Part shown: positions 1 to 5,613 of the stretch, piece by piece
Layout of the letters: every line of letters begins with the position of its first letter
Position numbering within the stretch: the first letter of the stretch is position 1
NCBI GenBank assembly: GCA_030916665.1
Contig: JAUPWC010000435.1
Coordinates: forward strand, 1-7,419
Direction: 5' to 3'
DNA length: 7,419 nt
Origin: Verrucomicrobiota bacterium
Lineage (GTDB): Bacteria; Verrucomicrobiota; Verrucomicrobiia; Opitutales; Opitutaceae
The notes under the pieces: model-generated
Told to the model about the DNA's origin: nothing
The model's input: the letters and a program-made list of their open reading frames with translations, nothing else
Database searches by the model: none
Program-made: the position numbers and the translations under genes

Positions 1-130
1 CCTCCAAGCCTTCGATGATCTGGCCGGCACCCTGCACGCAGGCCAGCGGCTCGCCCCCGCGCGAGGTGTCGAGCACGCGCCCCTCGCGGTTGCGCAGCGT
101 GTAGTGGAAGGTCAGATGCAAGGCGGACAT
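1..130 (-). CDS. SlyD-like FKBP-type peptidyl-prolyl cis-trans isomerase (N-terminal part, cut by window edge)
   Basis: Only the first 43 codons are present; the gene continues beyond the left edge. The ATG is at 130-128. The visible protein begins MSALHLTFHYTLRNREG and continues with VLDTS, a Pro-Leu pair, and GAGQIIEGLE. The pattern of Tyr-x-Leu, then G-x-V-L-D, then P-L, then G-x-G-x-I-I-x-G-L-E is the N-terminal signature of the SlyD/FkpA-like FKBP group. Family knowledge: these enzymes isomerise Xaa-Pro bonds and often act as folding chaperones; SlyD types also carry an IF (insert-in-flap) domain and sometimes a His/Cys-rich metal-binding tail, neither of which can be seen here. No signal peptide is present, so a cytoplasmic location is expected. 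No Shine-Dalgarno sequence precedes the start. It lies downstream of the permease on the same strand after a 143-base repeat-bearing gap, so it may have its own promoter there. Confidence 0.75.
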   Translation of the reverse strand, partial: MSALHLTFHYTLRNREGRVLDTSRGGEPLACVQGAGQIIEGLE

Positions 131-146
131 GAACCGCAAGTGACAA

Positions 147-273
147 TGGCCTACGGCCAAGTATCAAGTAACAAGTTTCCAAGTAACAAGAGGCAGCCGC
201 ACCAGTCGGCCGGCACACCCATTTCCTGATACTTGAAAACTTGATCCTTGTTACTTCCCGGCCGCAGGCCGGG
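147..273. repeat. REP/BIME-like pair of inverted repeat units, each a GGCC hairpin plus an A-rich tail
   Basis: Two similar units face each other in the gap between the permease and the FKBP gene. The left unit has a small hairpin TGGCC-TAC-GGCCA (147-159) followed by a tail at 159-190. The right unit, on the other strand, has the hairpin CCCGGCC-GCA-GGCCGGG (257-273) followed by a tail at 256-225. The two 32-base tails match at 26 positions when read in the same direction. Both are built from AAGTAWCAAG words: AAGTAACAAG occurs at 167-175 with its preceding A and again at 181-190, and its complement is at 247-256. CAAGTATCA at 158-166 is mirrored by TGATACTTG at 227-235. The central 191-224 is unique. 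The layout resembles bacterial REP pairs (BIMEs), but no transposase is in the window, so mobility is an inference. Confidence 0.7.
257..273 (-). terminator. GC hairpin directly after the permease stop (possible terminator or mRNA 3' end)
   Basis: A perfect 7-bp stem with a 3-base loop (CCCGGCC-GCA-GGCCGGG on the plus strand) abuts the permease stop codon at 274-276. There is no following U-run on the minus strand (the next bases read AAGTAACAAG). A classical intrinsic terminator is therefore not shown. It may act as an RNA-stabilising 3' hairpin, and it is also the head of the right repeat unit. Confidence 0.35.
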
Positions 274-2799
274 TCACGTTTCTTCCCGCAACACCGCCAG
301 CGGCGGGTGGTCGCAGATGCCGCGGTTGGAGAACCAGCCGGTCACGACCGTCAGGGCGCTGACGACGGCCCAGCCGCCGAGCAGCACGCCAGCGGAGGGC
401 GCGGTCCACTTCACCTGGAAAACCTGCCAGGCCAGCGCCCAGTTGGCGCCGACGGCGAGCACGGCGCCAACCGCGGCCGCAAGGGTGCCCAGCGCCAGAT
501 ACTCGGCGAACATGATGCGGTTCACCTGAGCCTTGGTCGCACCGAGCGTGCGCAACAGCACGCTCTCACGCACCCTCTGCGAACGGCCGATGAGCACCGC
601 GCCCGCGAGCACGATGCCCCCGGTGATGACCGTGAACAGGGCGAGGAACTCGACCACGAACGAAGCCTTGGAGTAAACCCCGTCAATCGTCCGGATGATG
701 AGCGCCAGGTCGATGGCCGAGACGTTGGGATGATCGCGCACCACCGCCTGCTGCACGCGGGCGGACTGCGTCGCGTCGGCCACCCGCAGCGCCATGATGT
801 GGAACTTCGGCGCCGCCTCCAGCGCGCCCTCCGGGAACACGAGGAAGAAATTCGCCTGCATGCGGCGCCAGTCCACCTGCCGCAGGCTGTCCACCTTCGC
901 CTTCACCGGCACCCCCTGCACGTCGAACACGATCTCGTCGCCGAGGCCGACCTGCAGGTCGCGCGCGAGATTCTCTTCCATTGAAACCGGCACGACCTCC
1001 GGCTCGTCCGTCACCCGGCCGGTGAACGTGCCCGCCGTGACCTTTTCGCTGTCGGTGAGCGCGCTGCGGTAGGTGGAGCGATACTCGCGGCGCAGCGTCC
1101 ACGCCGGCACGCGCGAGTCCTTCTCCTTGAGAATGTCCGTGGTGGCGCGGCCTTTGACCGACGCGATGCGCATCGTGATGATCGGCGCGTGCTGGCGCAC
1201 GGGCGCACCGTTGTCGGCGAGGAGCTTCTTCAGCGGATCGACCTGGTCGTCCTGGATGTCGAACAGCATCAGGTTCGGCCGGTCCCCGTCCCCGACCACG
1301 CGCAGCTGTCCGAGCAGCGTGTCGCGCGACAGGTAGAGCGTCATCATCAGGAACGTGCCGAGCCCGAGCGAGACCAGCAGCAGGAGCGTGCGGTTGTTGG
1401 GCCGGTGGAGGTTGGCCACGCCCTGCCGCCACGCGTAGGGCAGCCCGCGCGGGGTGAACTTGCGCGCCAGCCACGACACGGTCTGCGCCATCCCGGCCAG
1501 CACCAGAAAGCTCACCAGCAGGCCGCCGGCAAAACCCACCCCCCAGGTCAACCGACCCGTCTGCCACCAGGCGAAACCGAAGACCAGGCCCGCGATGACC
1601 AAAATCAGCACGAAGCGCCACAGGTCCGCGCCCTGCGGCGGCACATACGCCGAGCGCAGCGTGAGCAGGGGCGAAACGCGCCGGACTTCCAGCAGGGGCA
1701 GGAGCGCAAAGAGTACGCTGATCACCACGCCCGCGCCGAGGCCGCGGAACAGGGCGCCCCAGGAGACCGTCAGTTCAAACGAGAAGGGCAGGAAATCCCG
1801 CAACAGCACCGGGAGCGCCAGTTGCACGCCCAAGCCGACCGCCGCGCCGAGCGTGGCGCCGAGCAGTCCGAGGCTGATCCCCTGCACGAGGTAGATGGCG
1901 AAGCTCGTCCGCGCCGACGCGCCCAGGCAGCGCAGCATCGCGACGGTGGGGATCTTCTGGCGGATGTGCGCGTGGATCGCGCTCGCCACGCCGATGGCGC
2001 CGAGGAACAGCGATGCGAACCCGACGAGGCTGAGGAACGAATTCACATTCTGGATGGATTGCCCGAGCTCGCGCTTGCGCTCCTCGACGGTGTCGTAGCC
2101 GAAGCGGTGCTCGCGGAAACGTTCCTTGAGCTCGCGCTCCAGGGCCTGCGGGTCGGCGTCGGCCGCCAGTTTGAAATAGTGGCGGTGCCGCGAGAGGCTG
2201 CCCGGCTGGAGCAGCCCCGTGCCGCCGACGGTGGCCAGCGGCACGAAGACGCGCGGCGCCATCTGCGTGACCGCCGTCGCCTCGCCCGGGATCGCGCGCA
2301 GGCCGCCGGTCACCGTATAGACGGCCGTGCCGAGCCGCACGGAGTCGCCGGCCTTCAGGCCGAACTGGAGCATCAGGCTCTCCTCGAGCACGGCGTTCAT
2401 GCCGCCGCGCAGCGTGGCGCGCGCCCCGGCCGGCTCCGTGTCGAAATCGCCGTAGAAGGGAAACTCGCCCTCGATGGCACGCACCTGCACGAGGCGCGTC
2501 GGCCCGCCCTCGCCCGGCACGATGAGCATGGAGTTGAAGGAAATCTCGCGGGCCCGGTCCGCGCCGAGCGTGGCAAAATGCCGCGTCACGTCCTCCGGAA
2601 ACTCGGTGCGGGAGTTGACGGTGAGGTCGGCCCCGAGCAGCGACTTGGTCTGCTGCTCGATGGCGAGCCGGAGGTTGTCGCGCACCGACCCGACCGCGAC
2701 GAGCGCCGCCACCCCGAGCACGATCGCCAGCGAAAACAGCAGCAGCCGCCGCCGCGAAGCCCGCGTATCCCGCCAGGCCATCTTGAGGATGAAGTTCAT
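274..2799 (-). CDS. ybbP: YbbP-like ABC transporter permease, FtsX/MacB superfamily
   Basis: This is an 841-residue inner-membrane protein, close to the size of E. coli YbbP (about 800). I chose the ATG at 2799 (MNFILKMAWRDTRASRRRL), because the in-frame ATG 21 bases upstream lies within a flanking repeat and adds only MFRGPLL. The sequence shows one N-terminal membrane segment (about 19-38), a large periplasmic domain, and a first FtsX-type block starting near residue 255. Two extra segments and a further segment around RTLLLLVSLGLGTFLMMTLY follow, then a second periplasmic domain and a C-terminal FtsX block with the typical LLRTLGATKAQV coupling motif. That gives ten predicted membrane segments, the YbbP plan of two fused FtsX halves. 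Family knowledge: such permeases pair with a LolD-like ATPase and work mechanically on periplasmic or membrane substrates. The partner ATPase is upstream, separated by the GxxExxY cassette. No Shine-Dalgarno is seen; the leader is CCACTCCTC. Confidence 0.9.
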   Translation of the reverse strand: MNFILKMAWRDTRASRRRLLLFSLAIVLGVAALVAVGSVRDNLRLAIEQQTKSLLGADLTVNSRTEFPEDVTRHFATLGADRAREISFNSMLIVPGEGGPTRLVQVRAIEGEFPFYGDFDTEPAGARATLRGGMNAVLEESLMLQFGLKAGDSVRLGTAVYTVTGGLRAIPGEATAVTQMAPRVFVPLATVGGTGLLQPGSLSRHRHYFKLAADADPQALERELKERFREHRFGYDTVEERKRELGQSIQNVNSFLSLVGFASLFLGAIGVASAIHAHIRQKIPTVAMLRCLGASARTSFAIYLVQGISLGLLGATLGAAVGLGVQLALPVLLRDFLPFSFELTVSWGALFRGLGAGVVISVLFALLPLLEVRRVSPLLTLRSAYVPPQGADLWRFVLILVIAGLVFGFAWWQTGRLTWGVGFAGGLLVSFLVLAGMAQTVSWLARKFTPRGLPYAWRQGVANLHRPNNRTLLLLVSLGLGTFLMMTLYLSRDTLLGQLRVVGDGDRPNLMLFDIQDDQVDPLKKLLADNGAPVRQHAPIITMRIASVKGRATTDILKEKDSRVPAWTLRREYRSTYRSALTDSEKVTAGTFTGRVTDEPEVVPVSMEENLARDLQVGLGDEIVFDVQGVPVKAKVDSLRQVDWRRMQANFFLVFPEGALEAAPKFHIMALRVADATQSARVQQAVVRDHPNVSAIDLALIIRTIDGVYSKASFVVEFLALFTVITGGIVLAGAVLIGRSQRVRESVLLRTLGATKAQVNRIMFAEYLALGTLAAAVGAVLAVGANWALAWQVFQVKWTAPSAGVLLGGWAVVSALTVVTGWFSNRGICDHPPLAVLREET

Positions 2800-2806
2800 G
2801 AGGAGT

Positions 2807-2835
2807 GGCCCACGGAACACACGGAAGACACGGAA
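2807..2835. repeat. Left inverted repeat of the GxxExxY cassette (9-bp CACGGAAnA units)
   Basis: The 29-base repeat starts GGCC and contains three tandem 9-bp units of the form CACGGAAnA (2811-2837). It matches the reverse complement of 3227-3255 at 27 of 29 positions; the differences are at repeat positions 8 and 21. It ends eight bases before the permease start codon, so it forms most of that gene's leader. Confidence 0.85.
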
Positions 2836-2838
2836 AAA

Positions 2839-3216
2839 TCAGAGCACATACCGTTCGTGCTCCACCTTGGGATAATGACCGAAATTCACCAGCAATCCGA
2901 CTTTGAGACCCGTGGCATGCAGATAATTTTGGAGCTGCGCCCGGTGCTCGTCGGTCAGGTTCGAGACCGCCTTGATCTCCAGCAGCACTTGGTCGAAGCA
3001 GATAAAATCCGCCTCGTAAGTCTTCTTCAGCTTCCGCCCCTTGTAAGTGAGCGGCAGAGTTACCTGACTCCTGGCCGGCAGTTGCTGCAGATCGAACTCA
3101 TGTTCGAGGCATTCCTGGTAAACCGCCTCCAGAAAGCCGCACCCCTTCTCCTTATAAACCTCGAAGCAAGCTCCGAGAATCCCGTAGGTTTCCTTTTCGT
3201 TGATCAGCTTTTTCAT
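2839..3216 (-). CDS. GxxExxY family protein, PD-(D/E)XK nuclease-like
   Basis: This is a 125-residue cytoplasmic protein, the usual length of the GxxExxY family (PDDEXK_3-like). The name-giving motif is G27-F-L-E30-A-V-Y33. A PD-(D/E)XK-like core follows, with D70 in YEADFICFD, E80-I-K82 in VLLEIKAV, and a helix carrying Q96-x-x-N-Y. The pattern E30 / D70 / E80-x-K82 is that of a complete metal-dependent nuclease site, so the protein looks intact. The biological role of the family is not settled; it is known for multiple copies per genome in some Verrucomicrobia, Planctomycetes and Lentisphaerae. The ATG at 3216 is preceded by AAGGAG six bases away. Inverted repeats flank the gene on both sides, and the left repeat begins almost at its stop codon. 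It is co-directional with, and lies between, the ATPase and permease, yet nothing in its sequence suggests a transport function. Confidence 0.9.
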   Translation of the reverse strand: MKKLINEKETYGILGACFEVYKEKGCGFLEAVYQECLEHEFDLQQLPARSQVTLPLTYKGRKLKKTYEADFICFDQVLLEIKAVSNLTDEHRAQLQNYLHATGLKVGLLVNFGHYPKVEHERYVL

Positions 3217-3222
3217 GGTCGT

Positions 3223-3228
3223 CTCCTT
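3223..3228 (-). promoter_or_regulatory. Strong ribosome binding site of the GxxExxY gene
   Basis: Read on the minus strand, AAGGAG lies six bases before the ATG at 3216. Its first two bases overlap the inner end of the right inverted repeat. It is the best Shine-Dalgarno sequence in the window, in contrast with the leaders of most neighbouring genes. Confidence 0.75.
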
Positions 3229-3255
3229 CCGTGTATTCCGTGTGTTCTGTGGGCC
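3227..3255. repeat. Right inverted repeat of the GxxExxY cassette, with degenerate extension to about 3281
   Basis: This is the counterpart of the left repeat in inverted orientation, 27/29 matches, made of TTCCGTGTn units and ending GGGCC. Beyond it, 3256-3281 carries further degenerate units (GTGGTTCG, then TTGTATTTCGTGG), which have no counterpart on the left side. The array reaches to within three bases of the ATPase stop codon at 3285-3287. Confidence 0.85.
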
Positions 3256-3284
3256 CGCTGTGGTTCGTTGTATTTCGTGGTGAC

Positions 3285-3977
3285 CTAAATTCCGGTGGCC
3301 TCATCCGAGATCACGGCGCCCGAGCGGAGGCGGATCACGCGCTGGGTGCGGCGGGCGAGCTCGAGGTCATGGGTCACGAGAATGAGGGTGGTGCCGCGTT
3401 CGCGGTTGAGGCCGAAGATCAGGTCGGCCATCGCGTGGGCGGTGTCACCGTCGAGGTTGCCGGTGGGTTCATCGCAGAAAAGGATGCGCGGGCGGTTGAT
3501 GAAGGCCCGCGCCAAGGCCACGCGCTGCTGCTCGCCGCCGGAAAGCTGCACCGGGTAGTGGTCGAGCCGGCCGCCGAGGCCGACCCGGGCCAGCAGGTCG
3601 GCCGCTTCGGATTCGTTCACACCGTTGCCGCGCAGTTCGAGCGGCACGAGCACGTTCTCGAGGGCTGTGAGCGTGGGGATGAGCTGGAAGTTCTGGAACA
3701 CGAAGCCGACCGACTCGTTGCGGACGAGCGCCCGCTGGTCCTCGGAGAGCCCGCCGATCTCACGCCCGGCCAGTTCGACCGTGCCGGTGGAAGGCTGGTC
3801 GAGGCCCGCGCACAGCCCCAGCAACGTGGTCTTGCCGCTGCCGGAGGGCCCCACGATGGCGCAGGTGCCGCCGGCGGGGATCGCGAAGGACACCTCCTGC
3901 AGCACCGTGAGCGGCCCGGCGGCGGTCGCGTAGGTCTTGGTCAGGCGCTGGACATTCAGGATGGATTGGACACTCAT
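3285..3977 (-). CDS. ybbA: YbbA/LolD-like ABC transporter ATP-binding protein
   Basis: This 230-residue ATPase is of the size usual for LolD/YbbA/MacB-type subunits. All nucleotide-binding motifs are intact: Walker A GPSGSGKT at 43-50, Q-loop Q95 (VFQNFQLIPTLTALENV), signature LSGGEQ at 145-150, Walker B ILFCDEP with D169 and catalytic E170, D-loop NLD at 174-176, and H-loop H203. The FQxFxLIPTLTALENV stretch is characteristic of the LolD/FtsE/MacB branch. The start is the ATG at 3977 (MSVQSILNVQRLTKTY). The open frame continues upstream to 4658, but that extension only mirrors tesA. It is encoded divergently from tesA with 15 bases between start codons, and it is followed on the same strand by the GxxExxY gene and then the permease it should drive. 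In E. coli the equivalent pair is ybbA-ybbP next to tesA. No Shine-Dalgarno is visible. Confidence 0.93.
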   Translation of the reverse strand: MSVQSILNVQRLTKTYATAAGPLTVLQEVSFAIPAGGTCAIVGPSGSGKTTLLGLCAGLDQPSTGTVELAGREIGGLSEDQRALVRNESVGFVFQNFQLIPTLTALENVLVPLELRGNGVNESEAADLLARVGLGGRLDHYPVQLSGGEQQRVALARAFINRPRILFCDEPTGNLDGDTAHAMADLIFGLNRERGTTLILVTHDLELARRTQRVIRLRSGAVISDEATGI

Positions 3978-3992
3978 GGCGGGAGACAGAAC
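3978..3992. promoter_or_regulatory. 15-base divergent gap between ybbA and tesA starts, with the tesA ribosome binding site
   Basis: The two start codons (ATPase at 3977, esterase at 3993) face away from each other across only 15 bases. GGGAG at 3981-3985, seven bases before the tesA ATG, supports that start. There is no room for a promoter here. The promoters must lie within the opposite gene's coding sequence, or one start is further in, such as the tesA in-frame ATG at 4056. Confidence 0.6.
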
Positions 3993-4643
3993 ATGGCCTC
4001 CCACCAGAGCGAACTTCCCCCAAAGCGCAAAAGCCAATCGTGGCGGACGGCTTTTATGCTGCTCTGGCTGGCTGCCACCGCGGTCGCCGCGGAAACCAAG
4101 ACCGTGATCTTCTTCGGCGACAGCCTCACCGCCGGCTACGGCGTGGACCCCGACGAGGCGTATCCCGCCCTGATCCAGAAGAAGGTCGATGAAGCCCGCC
4201 TGCCCTGGCGCGTCGTCAACGCCGGCCTCAGCGGCGAGACCAGCTCCGGCGGACTGCGGCGCCTCGACTGGATCCTGAAGCAGAAGGTGGACATCTTCGT
4301 GATCGAACTCGGCGGCAACGACGGCCTGCGCGGAATCCCGCCCGCCACTACGCGCGCCAACCTCGAGGCGATGGTGCAACGCATCCGCCAGCGCCAGCCG
4401 GACGTGAAAGTGATCATCGCCGGCATGCAGATGCCAACCAACATGGGTCCCGAACACACCCGCGAATTCGCCGCCATCTTCCCCGAAATTGCCCGGAAGA
4501 CCGAAACCGTGCTCATCCCCTTCCTGCTTGAAGGTGTGGGCGGTGTGCCTAGCCTCAACCTGCCCGACGGCATTCATCCTACCCCCCAAGGCCACGTCAT
4601 CGTGGCCGATACCGTCTGGAAATTCCTCCACCCGCTTCTGTGA
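3993..4643 (+). CDS. tesA: TesA-like GDSL (SGNH) arylesterase / lysophospholipase, secreted
   Basis: This 216-residue SGNH hydrolase would cleave acyl ester or thioester bonds in the periplasm. A signal peptide is seen: basic KRK at 11-13, hydrophobic MLLWLAATAVAA at 22-33, and probable cleavage before E34. The blocks follow in order: GDSLTAGYG with nucleophile S44, NAGLSGET with oxyanion G78, GGND with N109, and DGIHPTPQGH with D192 and H195. The S-to-G spacing of 34 and the D-x-x-H pair match E. coli TesA. I chose the ATG at 3993 because GGGAG precedes it and it supplies the basic n-region; ATG 4056 would give a signal without positive charge. It lies divergent from ybbA-ybbP, the conserved TesA neighbourhood, which suggests joint work on lipids or other hydrophobic compounds in the periplasm. 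Its TGA overlaps the GTG start of the next gene, so the two are probably translationally coupled. Confidence 0.93.
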   Translation: MASHQSELPPKRKSQSWRTAFMLLWLAATAVAAETKTVIFFGDSLTAGYGVDPDEAYPALIQKKVDEARLPWRVVNAGLSGETSSGGLRRLDWILKQKVDIFVIELGGNDGLRGIPPATTRANLEAMVQRIRQRQPDVKVIIAGMQMPTNMGPEHTREFAAIFPEIARKTETVLIPFLLEGVGGVPSLNLPDGIHPTPQGHVIVADTVWKFLHPLL

Positions 4644-5548
4644 AAACGCCGCGCGCATTACTGGCCACCCTCGTGCTGGCCGCGATACAGGCCGCCGCCC
4701 AGCAGGCTCCCCTCCGGCCCGCCGGATTGGAAATCCTGCATCTCACCGCCAGTGGCGCCTTCGGTCGGTCCGAAAACATCAGCCGCACCTCCTACCAGCC
4801 GGCACGTAGGGACGCCGAGACCTACGAGCTGACCCTGAGCAGCACCCACAGCCGCCAGCTTGCCGGCAATCTGTTGCTCACCGGCACCGCCGAAATAAGC
4901 ACGATGTCCGTGCCCCAATACGGGCTGACCAACCGCAACCTCTACGGCGGCCGACTGACCCTGCAGCGCAAGTTCGGCCTCGGTGCGCAGGCCCCCGTGC
5001 TACAGTTCACTGCCGGCACCAGCTTCAGGGACGCCCGCAACGACGGCGAACGCGGCTGGACCACGGAAGCCCGCCTGGAGCTGGCCAAACGCGTGCTCCC
5101 CCAACTTCGGCTGGCCGCCCAGGCCGGCTGGCTGGAACATACGGCGCGACGCGACACCTTTGACCTCGGGCAGGAATCATATTCCGCGGAAATTCGCTGG
5201 GACCTCAGCGACCGCTGGAGCCTCACCGGCACCGCCGGCCGGCTCACGGGCGACGTCGTGGCCGGCACCTCCTGGTCGGTCTGGGACAACATGCTTGCCG
5301 GCGGACTCGGGCAGGCCGTCTTCGACTGCTACACCTCGCGCCCCTGGATGATCACCAACCTCTACGCAACCCGCTGGGTCTCCTATAACATCGAGTCCGA
5401 GGTGGATTTCTGGTCCGTCTCGCTTGGCTATGCCGTCACCGACCGCACCTGGCTCGAGCTGCGCCGCTCCGCGTCTTTCGTGGTGAACACGGTGGGCGTG
5501 ACTTACCCCACCGGCAGCTGGAGCCTGGGGCTGACCCGGCGTTTTTAA
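4640..5548 (+). CDS. Predicted outer-membrane beta-barrel protein of unknown function
   Basis: This is a 302-residue protein that I do not recognise as a named family. It begins at GTG 4640, whose TG is shared with the TGA stop of tesA (GTGA overlap); no Shine-Dalgarno is seen, so translation may depend on termination of tesA. A signal peptide is clear: K2 and R5, a hydrophobic stretch LLATLVLAAIQAAA, and a cleavage site near A20-Q21. The mature part is rich in alternating polar/hydrophobic strands with aromatic ends and short turns (for example NLYGGRLTLQRKF, YSAEIRWDLSDRWSLTG, WMITNLYATRWVSYN). It ends WSLGLTRRF with a C-terminal Phe, the usual outer-membrane insertion signal. The length would fit about 12-14 strands. 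Its neighbours are a secreted esterase and a periplasmic cupredoxin, so it may be a small porin or an envelope partner of the downstream sensor genes; this is inference. Confidence 0.75.
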   Translation: MKTPRALLATLVLAAIQAAAQQAPLRPAGLEILHLTASGAFGRSENISRTSYQPARRDAETYELTLSSTHSRQLAGNLLLTGTAEISTMSVPQYGLTNRNLYGGRLTLQRKFGLGAQAPVLQFTAGTSFRDARNDGERGWTTEARLELAKRVLPQLRLAAQAGWLEHTARRDTFDLGQESYSAEIRWDLSDRWSLTGTAGRLTGDVVAGTSWSVWDNMLAGGLGQAVFDCYTSRPWMITNLYATRWVSYNIESEVDFWSVSLGYAVTDRTWLELRRSASFVVNTVGVTYPTGSWSLGLTRRF

Positions 5549-5613
5549 ACGCGATCCCCACTTCAACCCCGACTCTCCGGCCAGCCCGCCCAGACGCCAC
5601 CCGTCCCCCGCCC
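5549..5613 (+). promoter_or_regulatory. C-rich, G-poor leader upstream of the cupredoxin gene
   Basis: The 65-base gap contains 38 C, 11 G, 10 A and 6 T. It has no Shine-Dalgarno sequence (the start is preceded by CCCCCGCCC) and no obvious hairpin or promoter. A strong excess of C over G in untranslated RNA is typical of Rho loading sites, so partial termination between the barrel gene and the cupredoxin gene is possible. Confidence 0.3.

Larger units (their letters stand above)
2807..3255 (-). mobile_element. Putative GxxExxY gene cassette bounded by 29-bp inverted repeats
   Basis: A 449-bp block holds a single gene (GxxExxY family) between near-perfect inverted repeats and sits inside the otherwise conserved ybbA-ybbP operon. 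If it is removed, the ATPase stop and permease start are 36 bases apart, a normal operon gap. Its base composition is visibly lower in G+C (about half) than its neighbours. No transposase, integrase or clear target-site duplication is visible, so any movement would need to be in trans. The mobile status is inferred from structure and context. Confidence 0.4.

Noticed and set aside
2800..2820. Permease start at 2820 giving seven extra residues
   Set aside because: The extra residues come from the flanking repeat and precede the typical MNFILKMAWRD start of this family.
2807..3281. CRISPR array
   Set aside because: The repeated units are 9 bp, directly tandem without spacers, and inverted around one gene.
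1189..3288. 699-codon open frame on the plus strand across the permease and GxxExxY genes
   Set aside because: It is antisense to two well-supported genes, is dominated by Arg/Gln/His/Glu low-complexity sequence and has no recognisable domain. It is the usual long antisense frame of GC-rich DNA.
3231..3992. Upstream extension of the esterase frame (254 extra codons)
   Set aside because: It is antisense to the ATPase, and it would place the signal peptide in the middle of the protein. The ATG at 3993 with GGGAG upstream fits better.
3978..4658. Upstream extension of the ATPase frame (227 extra codons)
   Set aside because: The extension is antisense to tesA and has no ABC features; the ATPase domain begins normally at the ATG at 3977.
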